Assembly (NCBI RefSeq): GCF_003575975.1
Contig: NZ_QQXK01000003.1
Location: 62,001 to 126,000, forward strand
Origin: Galactobacter valiniphilus
GTDB lineage: Bacteria > Actinomycetota > Actinomycetes > Actinomycetales > Micrococcaceae
Length of the DNA: 64,000 nt
Direction of reading: 5' to 3'
Shown: piece by piece, positions 17,338-26,237 of the stretch
How positions within the stretch are numbered: the stretch's first letter is position 1
Layout: every line of letters starts with the position of its first letter
Position numbers and translations under genes: made by a program
Notes under the pieces: generated by a model
What the model was told of the DNA's origin: nothing
The model's input: the letters and a program-made list of their open reading frames with translations, nothing else
The model's database searches: none

Positions 17338-18936
17338 TCAGGCGCGGCCGACGCCCTCGAAGGACAGGCCGGTCGTCGGCAGCGGCTTGAAGCCCGTGAG
17401 CTGATCGGCCTTCCACGCGGTGGGGAGCTTGCGGTGGAAGAGCGGGTACAGCGGGGCCTGCTCGGCGACGATGTCCACGATCTGGTTCCAGGTCTCCTGG
17501 GCCTTGGCGGTGTCCGTGGCCTGGGCCGCCGTGTCGAGGAGGGTTTGGACCTGCTTGTACTCGGCGGTGTCGGACCAGAAGAATCGCTTCTGCGGCCAGA
17601 CGGCGCCGCGGTAGAACCAGGAGAGGAGCAGGTCCATGTCCTGGCCGAAGACCGAGGGATCGCCCGGGGCGGCCACGATCTGGTAGGTGCCCTTGTCCAC
17701 GTTGTCGGCGTACAGCGCGCCGGACTGCAGGGAGCGCAGCGTGACCTCGACGCCGGGAAGCTTGTTCCAGGTCTCGATGATCAGCGGGGCGACGTCCTTG
17801 ACCCACGCGGTGTCCGTCGTCAGCAGTTCGACCTTGAGCGAGGTCACGCCGGCCTCCTTCAGGAGGGAGGCGGCCTTGTCGGCGTCGTAGCTGTAGACGG
17901 TGGAGGCCTCGTGGTAGTTCGGGTGCTCCTTCTGCACGTACGACGTCGCGGGGGTCGCGTTGCCGAGCAGCGCCTTGGTGATGATGGACTCGCGATCCAC
18001 GGCGTACTGGAACGCCTGGCGCACGCGCACATCGTCGAAGGGCTTGGCCTTGCAGTTGAACATGAGGAACATGAGGCCGAAGGACTGCACCGACTCCACG
18101 GTGGCCGTGGCCTTCAGGCGATCCATGTCCAGGTAGGGGACGTCCTCGATGACCTGCACGCGGCCGGACTCGACGGCGGAGACGCGCGCGGCGGCGTCGG
18201 AGAGCAGGTACCAGGTCATGCCGGAGGCCTTGGCCGGCATGGGGCCGTTGTAGGCGTCGAAGCGCTCGAAGACGATCTTGTCGTCCTTCGTGGCGGAGAT
18301 CAGCTTGTACGGGCCGGTGCCGATCGGGGCGGCGTCGAAGGCCTTCTGGTCGGCGGAGGCCACGGCCTTCGGCACGACCTTGACCACGGAGAGGCGGTCC
18401 GCCAGCAGCGGCGTGGCGTACTTGAGCTTGATCGTCACGGTCGAGGCGTCCTTGGCCGTGACCTTGTCGATGAAGGGGATGAACTGTGCGAAGAGGGCGG
18501 CGTTGGCCGGGTCAAGCACGCGCTCGAAGGAGTAGGCGACGTCCTCGGCGGTGACCTTGTTGCCGTTGTGGAAGGTGGCACCCTCGCGGATCGAGACCTC
18601 GTAGGTCTTCTCGTCGATCTTCTTGGGGTCCGCGGCGGCGAGGGCGTTGTAGCGCTCGCGGGTGGCGGGGTGCAGCTCGGTCAGGCCCTCGAAGACGTGG
18701 AGGTTGGCGGCCATGGGGGTGGCGCCGGAGGAGGTCATCGGGTCGAAGCCGGTGGAGAGGGGGTAGGACATGCCCGCCTCGATGGTCTTGCTCGCGGAAC
18801 CGGCGGCGGAGCCGGAGTCCGAGGAGGAGCAAGCGGCCAGCGTGGCAGCGAACGCGCTGGCCAGGCCCATGGCACCGGCAAGCTTGAGCACCGTACGACG
18901 TGAAGTGCCCTGCGCGAGGATCTCGGGGGAGTTCAT
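17338..18936 (-). CDS. Sialic-acid ABC transporter substrate-binding lipoprotein (SatA/DppA type)
   Basis: The 532-residue SBP_bac_5 protein has a Tat-type lipoprotein signal: twin arginines in [11 protein letters not shown] (Arg13-14) and the lipobox LAAC with Cys36. The mature part has family features such as [28 protein letters not shown] and [12 protein letters not shown]. It would capture the substrate outside the membrane and deliver it to the two permeases. It is the promoter-proximal gene of the eight-gene minus-strand operon. Tat export implies folding before export. Confidence 0.9.
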   Translation of the reverse strand: MNSPEILAQGTSRRTVLKLAGAMGLASAFAATLAACSSSDSGSAAGSASKTIEAGMSYPLSTGFDPMTSSGATPMAANLHVFEGLTELHPATRERYNALAAADPKKIDEKTYEVSIREGATFHNGNKVTAEDVAYSFERVLDPANAALFAQFIPFIDKVTAKDASTVTIKLKYATPLLADRLSVVKVVPKAVASADQKAFDAAPIGTGPYKLISATKDDKIVFERFDAYNGPMPAKASGMTWYLLSDAAARVSAVESGRVQVIEDVPYLDMDRLKATATVESVQSFGLMFLMFNCKAKPFDDVRVRQAFQYAVDRESIITKALLGNATPATSYVQKEHPNYHEASTVYSYDADKAASLLKEAGVTSLKVELLTTDTAWVKDVAPLIIETWNKLPGVEVTLRSLQSGALYADNVDKGTYQIVAAPGDPSVFGQDMDLLLSWFYRGAVWPQKRFFWSDTAEYKQVQTLLDTAAQATDTAKAQETWNQIVDIVAEQAPLYPLFHRKLPTAWKADQLTGFKPLPTTGLSFEGVGRA

Positions 18937-18978
18937 GAAACCGCCTTAGGGGTGTCGGTGGAGTGAAGCGGGGTGGGA

Positions 18979-19066
18979 TGTAGGATGTCCTACACGAGAC
19001 ACAAACGTAGGGCAGATCACATCGACGCGTCAACTAGGACACAATGCGTGATGAGGGGCGACACAA
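18979..19066. promoter_or_regulatory. Divergent control region of the nan operon: promoter, palindrome and three GACACAA repeats
   Basis: On the minus strand TTGACG (19028-19033) and TACGTT (19004-19009), 18 bp apart, form a candidate promoter of the operon. The perfect palindrome TGTAGGA-N2-TCCTACA (18979-18994) sits just after the expected start site. The heptamer GACACAA occurs on the plus strand at 18998, 19038 and 19060; spacings of 40 and 22 bp are near whole helical turns. These are candidate sites for the divergent GntR regulator. Confidence 0.5.
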
Positions 19067-19128
19067 TGGCGTTGTTAGACCGCTACGACCGTGATCACCA
19101 CTTCGCTCGAGGAGGGCACTGAGCCGCG

Positions 19129-19854
19129 ATGACCATCAGCACCGCGAACAAAGCACGCGAGAGTGCCAAACTGCGCTCGCGCGCCCTGCAACACGAGATC
19201 ATGGCGCTCATCCTCGAGCGGGGACTCCTGCCGGGCGACCCGCTGCCCACCGAGCTGGAACTGGTGGAGGAACTGGGGGTCGGGCGCAACACGGTCCGCG
19301 AGGCCCTCAAGGTCCTGCAGGCCATCGGCATCGTGGACGTGCGCCACGGCTACGGCATGTTCGTGGCCAAGAAGAAACTGGACGCGCTCGCCGTGACCCT
19401 CGAATTCCACGCGCGCATGTCGCTGGCCCACTCCGGCCGCGAGGCCGTGGAGCTCGTCGACGTCCGTCAGGCCCTCGAATCCGAGCTGATCGCCGCCGCC
19501 GTGGACGCCATGACGCCCGAATCCCTCGCCGCCGTGCGCGCGGCGGTGGAGCAGATGGAAGCCGACGCGGCGCGCGGGCACTCGCTCGTCGAGGCCGATC
19601 GCGAGTTCCACCGCGCGCTCTTCGCCCCGCTCGAGAACGCGTTGCTGAGCAATCTGCTCGACGTCTTCTGGGCCGCCTACTCCGGCATGCACGAGACGCT
19701 GTCCCCGGACGCCGTGGACCTCGCCGAGACCTCGCGCGAGCACCGCGGGATCTACGACGCCGTCGCGGCGGGGGACAAGGAGCTCGCCACGGCGCGCATG
19801 CGCGGGCACTTCGACGGCATCCGCGGGCTGATCAGCCGCACCGTCGGTCAGTAG
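19129..19854 (+). CDS. GntR-family (FadR/FCD) regulator of the sialic-acid operon
   Basis: The 241-residue protein has an N-terminal winged helix ([41 protein letters not shown]) and a C-terminal all-helical FCD effector domain with candidate metal or ligand residues ([31 protein letters not shown]). NanR of E. coli has the same architecture. It is divergent from the nan operon with a 192-bp shared control region, so it likely senses sialic acid or a catabolite. The start ATG at 19129 has GGAGG 15 nt upstream. Confidence 0.82.
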   Translation: MTISTANKARESAKLRSRALQHEIMALILERGLLPGDPLPTELELVEELGVGRNTVREALKVLQAIGIVDVRHGYGMFVAKKKLDALAVTLEFHARMSLAHSGREAVELVDVRQALESELIAAAVDAMTPESLAAVRAAVEQMEADAARGHSLVEADREFHRALFAPLENALLSNLLDVFWAAYSGMHETLSPDAVDLAETSREHRGIYDAVAAGDKELATARMRGHFDGIRGLISRTVGQ

Positions 19855-19898
19855 CGCCGCCCCGGCACGGCGAGCGAGGCGATGGCGGGGCCACGGTC

Positions 19899-19915
19899 TA
19901 GAATCGCGTGTTATG
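19899..19915 (+). promoter_or_regulatory. Leaderless-type -10 (TAGAAT) before glmM
   Basis: TAGAAT at 19899-19904 ends 8 nt before the ATG at 19913. There is no RBS, so transcription would start at or next to the start codon. Confidence 0.6.
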
Positions 19916-21262
19916 GCACGACTCTTTGGCACCGATGGCGTTCGCGGTCTCGCGAACGAGCTGATCACCCCCGAACTCTCCATGGGCCTCGCGCAGGCCG
20001 CCGCGGTGGTGCTCGGCTTCAACGAGGTCGAGGTGGGGCAGCGCCCCATCGCCGTGGTCGCCAAGGACCCGCGCATCTCCGGAGACTTCATCTCCGCCTC
20101 GATCGAGGCGGGCCTCGCCGCCTCGGGCGTCGACGTTTTTGACGCAGGCACCCTGCCGACCCCCGCCGCCGCGTACCTCGTGGCCGATCTGGGCGCCGAC
20201 TTCGGCGTCATGATCTCCGCCTCGCACAACCCGGCCCCCGACAACGGCATCAAGTTCCTGGCCCGCGGCGGCCAGAAGCTCGACGACGCGATCGAGGACG
20301 CCATCGAGGCCCGCCTGAGCCAGGAGCCGCTGCGCCCCCACGGCGGCGAGGTGGGCCGCGTGCGCCGCTTCGCCGACGCCGAGGACCGCTACGTCATGCA
20401 CCTGTTGCAGTCGCTGCCGCACCGCCTCGAGGGCCTCAAGGTCGTCATCGACGCGGCGCACGGTGCGGCCTCCGGTTGCTCGCCCGAGGCCTTCAAGGCG
20501 GCCGGGGCCGAGGTGGTCGTCATCGGCGCCTCGCCCAACGGCGTCAACATCAACGACGGCTACGGCTCCACCCACCTCGAGGCGCTGCAGGCCGCCGTCA
20601 TCGAGCACGGCGCCGACCTCGGCGTGGGTCACGACGGCGACGCCGACCGCTGCCTCACGGTGGACGCCGAGGGCACCATCGTGGACGGCGACAAGGAGAT
20701 GGCCATCATGGCGATCGCCATGAAGGAGGCCGGCACGCTCAAGGACGACACGCTCGTCGTGACGGTCATGTCCAACCTCGGCCTCAAGCTCGCCATGAAG
20801 GAGCACGGCATCCAGCTCGTGGAGACCGGCGTGGGCGACCGCTACGTGCTCGAGGCGATGCGCGCGGGCGGCTACAACCTGGGCGGTGAGCAGTCCGGTC
20901 ACGTCATCATGGCCGACTACGCCACGACGGGCGACGGCGTCCTGACCGGCCTGCAGATCGCCTCGCGCATGGCGGCCACGGGCAAGAGCCTCAAGGAGCT
21001 CGCCTCCGTGGTCACGGTGCTCCCGCAGGTCCTCATCAACGTGCGCGGCGTGGACAAGGCGGCCGCAGCGACCGACGCCGCCGTGCTGGCCGCGGTGGCC
21101 CGTGCCGAGGAACAGCTCGGCGACACGGGCCGCGTGCTCCTGCGCCCCTCGGGCACCGAGCCCGTGGTGCGCGTCATGGTCGAGGCCGCCGACCACCAGA
21201 GCGCGCAGGACGTGGCCCGCTCGCTGGCCCAGACGGTGCAGACCGAGCTCGCGCTCGCCTGA
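19913..21262 (+). CDS. glmM: Phosphoglucosamine mutase
   Basis: The 449-residue protein converts glucosamine-6-P to glucosamine-1-P for UDP-GlcNAc and peptidoglycan. Diagnostic parts are the N-terminal FGTDGVRG, the phosphoserine loop ISASHNP (Ser104), the metal loop DGDADRC, the sugar-binding GGEQSGH and the C-terminal phosphate loop [15 protein letters not shown]. All are intact and the length is typical. There is no Shine-Dalgarno sequence; a -10 hexamer lies 8 nt from the ATG. A strong hairpin terminates it. Confidence 0.96.
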   Translation: MARLFGTDGVRGLANELITPELSMGLAQAAAVVLGFNEVEVGQRPIAVVAKDPRISGDFISASIEAGLAASGVDVFDAGTLPTPAAAYLVADLGADFGVMISASHNPAPDNGIKFLARGGQKLDDAIEDAIEARLSQEPLRPHGGEVGRVRRFADAEDRYVMHLLQSLPHRLEGLKVVIDAAHGAASGCSPEAFKAAGAEVVVIGASPNGVNINDGYGSTHLEALQAAVIEHGADLGVGHDGDADRCLTVDAEGTIVDGDKEMAIMAIAMKEAGTLKDDTLVVTVMSNLGLKLAMKEHGIQLVETGVGDRYVLEAMRAGGYNLGGEQSGHVIMADYATTGDGVLTGLQIASRMAATGKSLKELASVVTVLPQVLINVRGVDKAAAATDAAVLAAVARAEEQLGDTGRVLLRPSGTEPVVRVMVEAADHQSAQDVARSLAQTVQTELALA

Positions 21263-21280
21263 GCCTCCCCCTTTTTCACC

Positions 21281-21317
21281 GCACGACGGCGCCCGGCTGA
21301 GCCGGGCGCCGTCGTGC
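21281..21317 (+). terminator. Terminator of glmM
   Basis: A perfect 17-bp stem with a 3-nt loop (TGA). Its arms carry the GCACGACGGCG motif that recurs elsewhere in the window. Confidence 0.88.
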
Positions 21318-21421
21318 GCTTGGCGTTGGGGGAGCGGAGCGCGACGCCGTGTGCTCACGCAAAGGGGCCCGGCACCGAAAGGTGCCGGGCCCCGAGGCGG
21401 ATGGAGTGATGGTGGTGACGC

Positions 21422-21805
21422 TCAGGCGCCGCGGTTGGCCTTGAGCTCGTCGCGGATCTGGGTGAGGAGCTCAAGCTGCGGGTCCACGGCCTCTTCCTCA
21501 GTGATGCCCTCCTTGGCGGCCTTGCGCTCGGCGAGCTTGTTCATCGGCAGGACGAGCGCGAAGTACACGGCCAGGGCGATGAGCAGGAAGTTCACGATGG
21601 CCGTGAGCAGGACACCGAACTTGATGTCGCCGAAGGCCAGGAAATCGTCAAAGCTCGGCGTGCCAAAGACGCGGGCGATGGCCGGCATGAGCACGGAGTT
21701 GACGAGGGCATCGACAATCTTGCCGAAGGCGGCGCCAATGATGACACCGACGGCAAGGTCCATGACGTTGCCACGAGTGATGAAGTCCTTGAATCCCTGA
21801 AGCAT
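21422..21805 (-). CDS. mscL: Large-conductance mechanosensitive channel
   Basis: The 127-residue protein begins MLQGFKDFITRGNVMDLAVGVIIGAAFGKIV, the conserved first helix of MscL, followed by the periplasmic loop, a second helix (LLTAIVNFLLIALAVYFAL) and an acidic C-terminal bundle. It opens under membrane tension to release osmolytes. The start at 21805 is preferred to the upstream frame because MscL starts MLxGF and a TACGAT -10 box lies 6 nt before this ATG. Confidence 0.95.
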   Translation of the reverse strand: MLQGFKDFITRGNVMDLAVGVIIGAAFGKIVDALVNSVLMPAIARVFGTPSFDDFLAFGDIKFGVLLTAIVNFLLIALAVYFALVLPMNKLAERKAAKEGITEEEAVDPQLELLTQIRDELKANRGA

Positions 21806-21817
21806 GGACTCATCGTA
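21803..21817 (-). promoter_or_regulatory. Leaderless-type -10 (TACGAT) before mscL
   Basis: TACGAT on the minus strand (21812-21817) ends 6 nt before the mscL ATG; no RBS. Confidence 0.55.
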
Positions 21818-21898
21818 AGACCCTCGAGGTGTATTTCCCAGGGGCTTTCGCAAACTCGTTTCCGCGAGATACATCACGGGGCGCCCCGCGGAGTGTCG

Positions 21899-22888
21899 TC
21901 AGAGCTTGCGTAGCAACATGTGGTGGATCGAGTGATCCGCGTCCTTGGAGAGCACGAGGCGGGCCCGCCCGCGCGTGGGGCGCACGTTCTCGCGCAGGTT
22001 GGGTTCGTTGATGCTGCGCCAGATCCCGAGCGCCGTCGTCACGGCCTCGGCGTCCGAGAGGCTCGCGTAGCGGTGGAAGAACGAGGCCGGGTCCGCAAAC
22101 GCGCCCGAGCGCAGCCGCATGAAGCGGTCCACATACCAGCGCTCGATGTCCCGCGTGCGGGCGTCGACGTAGATGGAGAAGTCGAAGAAGTCCGACAGGG
22201 CCAGGCCCACCGTGCCGTCGGCGCGCGGGCGCGCAGGCGCGAGCACGTTGAGGCCCTCGACGATGAGCACGTCCGGCTGGTCCACCACGATGCGTTCGCC
22301 GGGGACGATGTCGTAGCTCAGGTGCGAGTAGCGCGGCGCCTCGACCTTGGGGGCCCCGGACTTCACGGCCGAGATGAAGCGCAGCAACGCCTTCTGGTCG
22401 TAGGACTCGGGGAAGCCCTTGCGCTCCATGATCCCGCGGCGCAGGAGTTCCGCGTTGGGGAAGAGGAAGCCATCGGTCGTGACGAGGTCCACCTTGGGGG
22501 TGCCGGGCCAGCGGCGCAGCAGCTCCTGCAGCACGCGCGCCGTCGTCGACTTGCCGACCGCGACCGAGCCGGCCACGCCGATGACAAACGGGGTGCGGCG
22601 GCGGTGCTCGCCCAGGAAGCGGGACGTCGCGGCGTGCAGCTTGTCGGTGCCCTCCACGTACAGGGCGAGCAGGCGCGAGAGGGGGAGGTACACCTCGCGG
22701 ACCTCGTCCAGGTCCAGGCGATCGCCGAGCGCGAGCAGGCGCGCGAGGTCCGCCTCGTCGAAGGGCTGCTCGAGCTCGTTGGAGAGGCGGGCCCAGGTGG
22801 CGCGGTCCAATTCCACGAAGGGCGAACCGGGCGTCTGGTTGACGGGGGCCGCCGGACGGACGGGCTCGGGGGAAGTCACGTGCGCCAT
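21899..22888 (-). CDS. coaA: Pantothenate kinase, type I
   Basis: The 329-residue protein catalyses the first step of coenzyme A synthesis. It has the P-loop [17 protein letters not shown], the [14 protein letters not shown] motif, RKGFPESYD, the [12 protein letters not shown] region and [10 protein letters not shown], as in E. coli CoaA. It has a roughly 30-residue N-terminal extension before the conserved [12 protein letters not shown]. It is divergent from glmS. No RBS is visible before the ATG. Confidence 0.95.
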   Translation of the reverse strand: MAHVTSPEPVRPAAPVNQTPGSPFVELDRATWARLSNELEQPFDEADLARLLALGDRLDLDEVREVYLPLSRLLALYVEGTDKLHAATSRFLGEHRRRTPFVIGVAGSVAVGKSTTARVLQELLRRWPGTPKVDLVTTDGFLFPNAELLRRGIMERKGFPESYDQKALLRFISAVKSGAPKVEAPRYSHLSYDIVPGERIVVDQPDVLIVEGLNVLAPARPRADGTVGLALSDFFDFSIYVDARTRDIERWYVDRFMRLRSGAFADPASFFHRYASLSDAEAVTTALGIWRSINEPNLRENVRPTRGRARLVLSKDADHSIHHMLLRKL

Positions 22889-22936
22889 TGTTCACCGCGT
22901 GTGTGCGGCCACACAAATCATTCCGGCGGCAGTCGC

Positions 22937-22952
22937 TAGGATGATCTGCATG
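22937..22952 (+). promoter_or_regulatory. Leaderless-type -10 (TAGGAT) before glmS
   Basis: TAGGAT at 22937-22942 ends 7 nt before the ATG at 22950. There is therefore no room for a glmS ribozyme leader. Confidence 0.6.
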
Positions 22953-24821
22953 TGTGGAATTGTTGGATATGCCGGTCTTTCAGCGGACCGAGGTGGACAC
23001 GACGCGGTTGACGTCGTCATGGAGGGCCTGCGGCGCCTGGAGTACCGCGGCTACGATTCGGCCGGCGTGGCCGTCGTGGCCGACGGAGAGATCTCCTCGC
23101 GCAAGAAGGCCGGAAAGCTCGTGAACCTGGTCGAGGAGATCGCGGCGCACCCGCTGCCGGCCTCCTCCACGGCCATCGGTCACACGCGTTGGGCCACGCA
23201 CGGCGGGCCCACCGACCGCAACGCCCACCCGCACCTCGGGGACGAGGGTCGCCTGGCCCTCATCCACAACGGCATCATCGAGAACTTCTCCTCGTTGCGC
23301 GCCGAGTTGCGCGAGAAGGGCCACGAGTTCCTCTCCGAGACCGACACCGAGGTCGCCGCCGTGCTCCTCGGCGAGATCTTCCGCGGCGCGGGCGAGGGCG
23401 ATCTGACCCGCTCGATGCAGCTGACCGCCTCGCGCCTCGAGGGCGCCTTCACGCTCCTGGCCGTCCACGCCGAGGTGCCCGGCGTCGTCGTCGCCGCCCG
23501 CCGCAACTCACCGCTCGTGGTGGGCCTCGGCGAGGGCGAGAACTTCCTCGGCTCCGACGTCTCCGGCTTCATCGACTACACGCGCCGCGCCGTGGAGCTG
23601 GAGCAGGATCAGGTCGTGACCATCACGCCCGAGTCCTACTCCGTCACTGACTTTGCCGGCAACGCGGCCGAGGGTCGCGAGTTCCACGTCGATTGGGACG
23701 CCGCGGCCGCCGAAAAGGGCGGCTTCGACTCCTTCATGGAGAAGGAGATTCACGACCAGCCGCAGGCCGTCGCCGACACGCTGCTGGGCCGCGCCGACGC
23801 CTCGGGTCGCCTCGAGCTCGACGAGCTGCGCATCGACCCGCAGGAGCTCAAGGACATCTCCAAGATCGTGGTCCTCGCGTGCGGCACCTCCGCCTACGCG
23901 GCCCACGTGGCCAAGTACGCCATCGAGCACTGGTGCCGCATCCCCGTGGACGTGGAGCTCAGCCACGAGTTCCGCTACCGCGACCCGATCGTGGGCCCCG
24001 ACACCCTCGTGGTGACGATCTCCCAGTCCGGCGAGACCATGGATACCCTCATGGCCCTGCGCTACGCCAAGGAGCAGGGCGCCCGCACGTTGGCGATCTG
24101 CAACACCAACGGCTCCTCGATCCCGCGCGAGTCCGACGCCGTGCTCTACACGCACGCCGGGCCCGAGATCGCCGTTGCCTCCACCAAGGCGTTCCTGGCG
24201 CAGATCACCGCGACCTACCTGCTCGGCCTGTACCTGGCCCAGCTGCGCGGAAAGCTCTTCCAGGGCGAGATCAAGGACATCCTGGCGGACATGGCCGACA
24301 TCCCGGCCAAGATCCAGGACATCCTGGAGCGCAAGGACGAGGTCATCTCCCTCGCCCACGCCATGAAGGACACCACGAGCGTGCTCTTCCTCGGCCGCCA
24401 CGTCGGCTTCCCTGTGGCCATGGAGGGCGCGCTCAAGCTCAAGGAGCTCGCCTACATCCACGCGGAGGGCTTTGCCGCGGGCGAGCTCAAGCACGGCCCC
24501 ATCGCCCTGATCGACGAGGGCCAGCCGGTCTTCGTGGTGGTCCCGTCCCCGCGCGGTCGCCACTCGATGCACTCCAAGGTCGTCTCCAACATCCAGGAGG
24601 TGCGCGCCCGCGGTGCCCGCACCATGGTGATCGCCGAAGAGGGCGACACCGCCGTGGGCGAGTTCGCCGAGTGGGTCTTCCGCGTGCCAGAGACCAAGAC
24701 CCTGCTCATGCCGCTCCTGAGCGTCGTGCCGCTGCAGATCTTCGCCTGCGCGCTCGCCGGCGCCAAGGGTCTGAACGTGGACCAGCCGCGCAACCTGGCC
24801 AAGTCGGTCACGGTCGAGTAG
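22950..24821 (+). CDS. glmS: Glutamine--fructose-6-phosphate aminotransferase (isomerizing)
   Basis: The 623-residue protein makes glucosamine-6-phosphate from fructose-6-P and glutamine. The N-terminal Ntn glutaminase starts MCGIVGYAG with the nucleophile Cys2 and has GHTRWATHG and NAHPH. Two SIS domains follow (ACGTSAYAAHVAKY, SQSGETMDTLMALR, ASTKAFLAQ; then LGRHVGFPVAMEGALKLKELAYIHAEGFAAGELKHG). The C-terminus PRNLAKSVTVE is canonical. The ATG at 22950 is certain because Cys2 must become the N-terminus. It sits 1.7 kb from glmM in the same pathway. Confidence 0.97.
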   Translation: MCGIVGYAGLSADRGGHDAVDVVMEGLRRLEYRGYDSAGVAVVADGEISSRKKAGKLVNLVEEIAAHPLPASSTAIGHTRWATHGGPTDRNAHPHLGDEGRLALIHNGIIENFSSLRAELREKGHEFLSETDTEVAAVLLGEIFRGAGEGDLTRSMQLTASRLEGAFTLLAVHAEVPGVVVAARRNSPLVVGLGEGENFLGSDVSGFIDYTRRAVELEQDQVVTITPESYSVTDFAGNAAEGREFHVDWDAAAAEKGGFDSFMEKEIHDQPQAVADTLLGRADASGRLELDELRIDPQELKDISKIVVLACGTSAYAAHVAKYAIEHWCRIPVDVELSHEFRYRDPIVGPDTLVVTISQSGETMDTLMALRYAKEQGARTLAICNTNGSSIPRESDAVLYTHAGPEIAVASTKAFLAQITATYLLGLYLAQLRGKLFQGEIKDILADMADIPAKIQDILERKDEVISLAHAMKDTTSVLFLGRHVGFPVAMEGALKLKELAYIHAEGFAAGELKHGPIALIDEGQPVFVVVPSPRGRHSMHSKVVSNIQEVRARGARTMVIAEEGDTAVGEFAEWVFRVPETKTLLMPLLSVVPLQIFACALAGAKGLNVDQPRNLAKSVTVE

Positions 24822-24834
24822 GCCCACCGCACGC

Positions 24835-24885
24835 CAGAACGACGGCGGCCCGGCAGCGAAACGCTGCCGGGCCGTCGTCGTTCTG
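24835..24885. terminator. Bidirectional terminator between glmS and galU
   Basis: A 24-bp stem with a single mismatch and an AAA loop between convergent genes; it can serve both strands. Confidence 0.88.
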
Positions 24886-24901
24886 CGGAAGGGGAGAGGC
24901 C

Positions 24902-25810
24902 CTACTTCGCCTCGCCGCGGGAGGCGACAAACTCGCCGAGCCAGGCGGAGAACTCCGGGCCCAGGTCCTTGCGCTCGCTCGCGAGCTGCACCACGGCCTT
25001 CAAGTAGGAGAGCTTGTCGCCCGTGTCGAAGCGGTGGCCGCGGAAGACGACGGCCGTCACGCCGCCGCCCTGCTCGGCCGGCATCGTGGCGAGCTCGAGG
25101 AGCGCGTCGGTCAGCTGGATCTCGTTGCCGCGGCCGGGCTCGGTGCGCTCGAGCACCTCGAACACGGCGGGGCTCAGGACGTAGCGGCCGATCACGGCGA
25201 GGTTGCTCGGGGCGTCGGCGACGGCCGGCTTCTCCACGAGCGTGTTGACGCGGACGTAGTCCTCGCCCTCGACCTCGGTCACGTCGGCGCAGCCGTAGGC
25301 GGAGATCGACTCGCGGGGGACCTCCATGAGGGCGATGACGGAGCCGCCCACGCGTTCCTGCACGGCGATCATGTCCTTGAGCAGCGACTCGTTCTCGCCG
25401 ATCAGGTCATCGCCCAGGAGGACGGCAAAGGGCTCGTCGCCGACGTGACCCTTGGCGCGCAGCACGGCGTGGCCGAGGCCGCGGGGATCGCCCTGGCGGA
25501 TGTAGTGGATGTCGCCCACATTGGTGGGGCGCTGGATGGCCTCCAGCTTGGCGGTGTCGTCCTTCTCGCGCAGCTGCGCCTCCAGGAAGGGCATGCGATC
25601 GAAGTGGTCCTCGAGAGAGCGCTTGTTGCGCCCCGTCACCATGAGCAGATCGTGCAGGCCGGCATCCACGGCCTCCTCCACGACGTACTGGATGGCCGGC
25701 ATATCGACGACCGGCAGCATCTCCTTGGGCATGGCCTTCGTGGCGGGCAGGAAGCGCGTGCCCATGCCGGCGACAGGGAAGACGGCCTTGCGAACCTTGT
25801 GCGAACTCAT
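24902..25810 (-). CDS. galU: UTP--glucose-1-phosphate uridylyltransferase
   Basis: The 302-residue protein has the nucleotidyltransferase signature VFPVAGMGTRFLPATKAMPKEMLPVVD, then VVEEAVDAG, the GLGHAVLRAK segment, LLGDDL and the VEKP motif. It makes UDP-glucose for glycolipids, wall glycans and teichoic-acid decoration. The start at 25810 (MSSHKVRKAVFPV) matches family N-termini; longer upstream frames are not protein-like. It is divergent from acpS, 70 bp apart. Confidence 0.95.
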   Translation of the reverse strand: MSSHKVRKAVFPVAGMGTRFLPATKAMPKEMLPVVDMPAIQYVVEEAVDAGLHDLLMVTGRNKRSLEDHFDRMPFLEAQLREKDDTAKLEAIQRPTNVGDIHYIRQGDPRGLGHAVLRAKGHVGDEPFAVLLGDDLIGENESLLKDMIAVQERVGGSVIALMEVPRESISAYGCADVTEVEGEDYVRVNTLVEKPAVADAPSNLAVIGRYVLSPAVFEVLERTEPGRGNEIQLTDALLELATMPAEQGGGVTAVVFRGHRFDTGDKLSYLKAVVQLASERKDLGPEFSAWLGEFVASRGEAK

Positions 25811-25867
25811 GAGGCCATTCAACCACTTCGCGCCTTGAGTGCCCGGCGTCGGGTGCGTTCGCGCGGC

Positions 25868-25883
25868 TACGATCGGTGACGTG
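25868..25883 (+). promoter_or_regulatory. Leaderless-type -10 (TACGAT) before acpS
   Basis: TACGAT at 25868-25873, 7 nt before the GTG at 25881; no RBS. Confidence 0.55.
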
Positions 25884-26237
25884 ATTGTGGGAATCGGCGT
25901 CGACGTGGTGGCCCTGGAGCGCTTCGAGCGCAAGATCGAGCGGACCCCCGCCCTCGTGGAGCGGCTCTTCTGCCCCGACGAGCGCGGGCTGCACCCGCGC
26001 TCCCTCGCCGCGCGCTTTGCCGCGAAGGAGGCGGTCGCCAAGGCGCTCGGAGCGCCCGGGGACCTGCACTGGCACGATTGCGAGGTCGTGACGGCCCCGT
26101 CGGGTGCGCCCTCCATCAAGGCCACGGGCTCCGTGGCCGCGCGCGCCGCGGCGCTCGGGGTGTCGCGCTGGCACGTGTCGCTGACCCACGACGGGGACAG
26201 CGCCATCGCCATGGTCATCGCTGAGGGCGAGGGCTGA
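25881..26237 (+). CDS. acpS: Holo-[acyl-carrier-protein] synthase
   Basis: The 118-residue protein transfers phosphopantetheine from CoA to acyl carrier protein. It has the two AcpS signatures: [13 protein letters not shown] at the N-terminus with the metal-binding Asp, and [14 protein letters not shown] with the second acidic ligand, ending with [17 protein letters not shown]. The start is the GTG at 25881, 7 nt after a -10 hexamer. The stop overlaps the next gene's ATG (TGATG), so the two are coupled. Confidence 0.94.
   Translation: MIVGIGVDVVALERFERKIERTPALVERLFCPDERGLHPRSLAARFAAKEAVAKALGAPGDLHWHDCEVVTAPSGAPSIKATGSVAARAAALGVSRWHVSLTHDGDSAIAMVIAEGEG

Noticed and set aside
22889-22949. A glmS ribozyme upstream of glmS
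   Set aside because: Only 61 bp separate coaA and glmS, and a -10 box lies 7 nt before the ATG; there is no room for a ribozyme.
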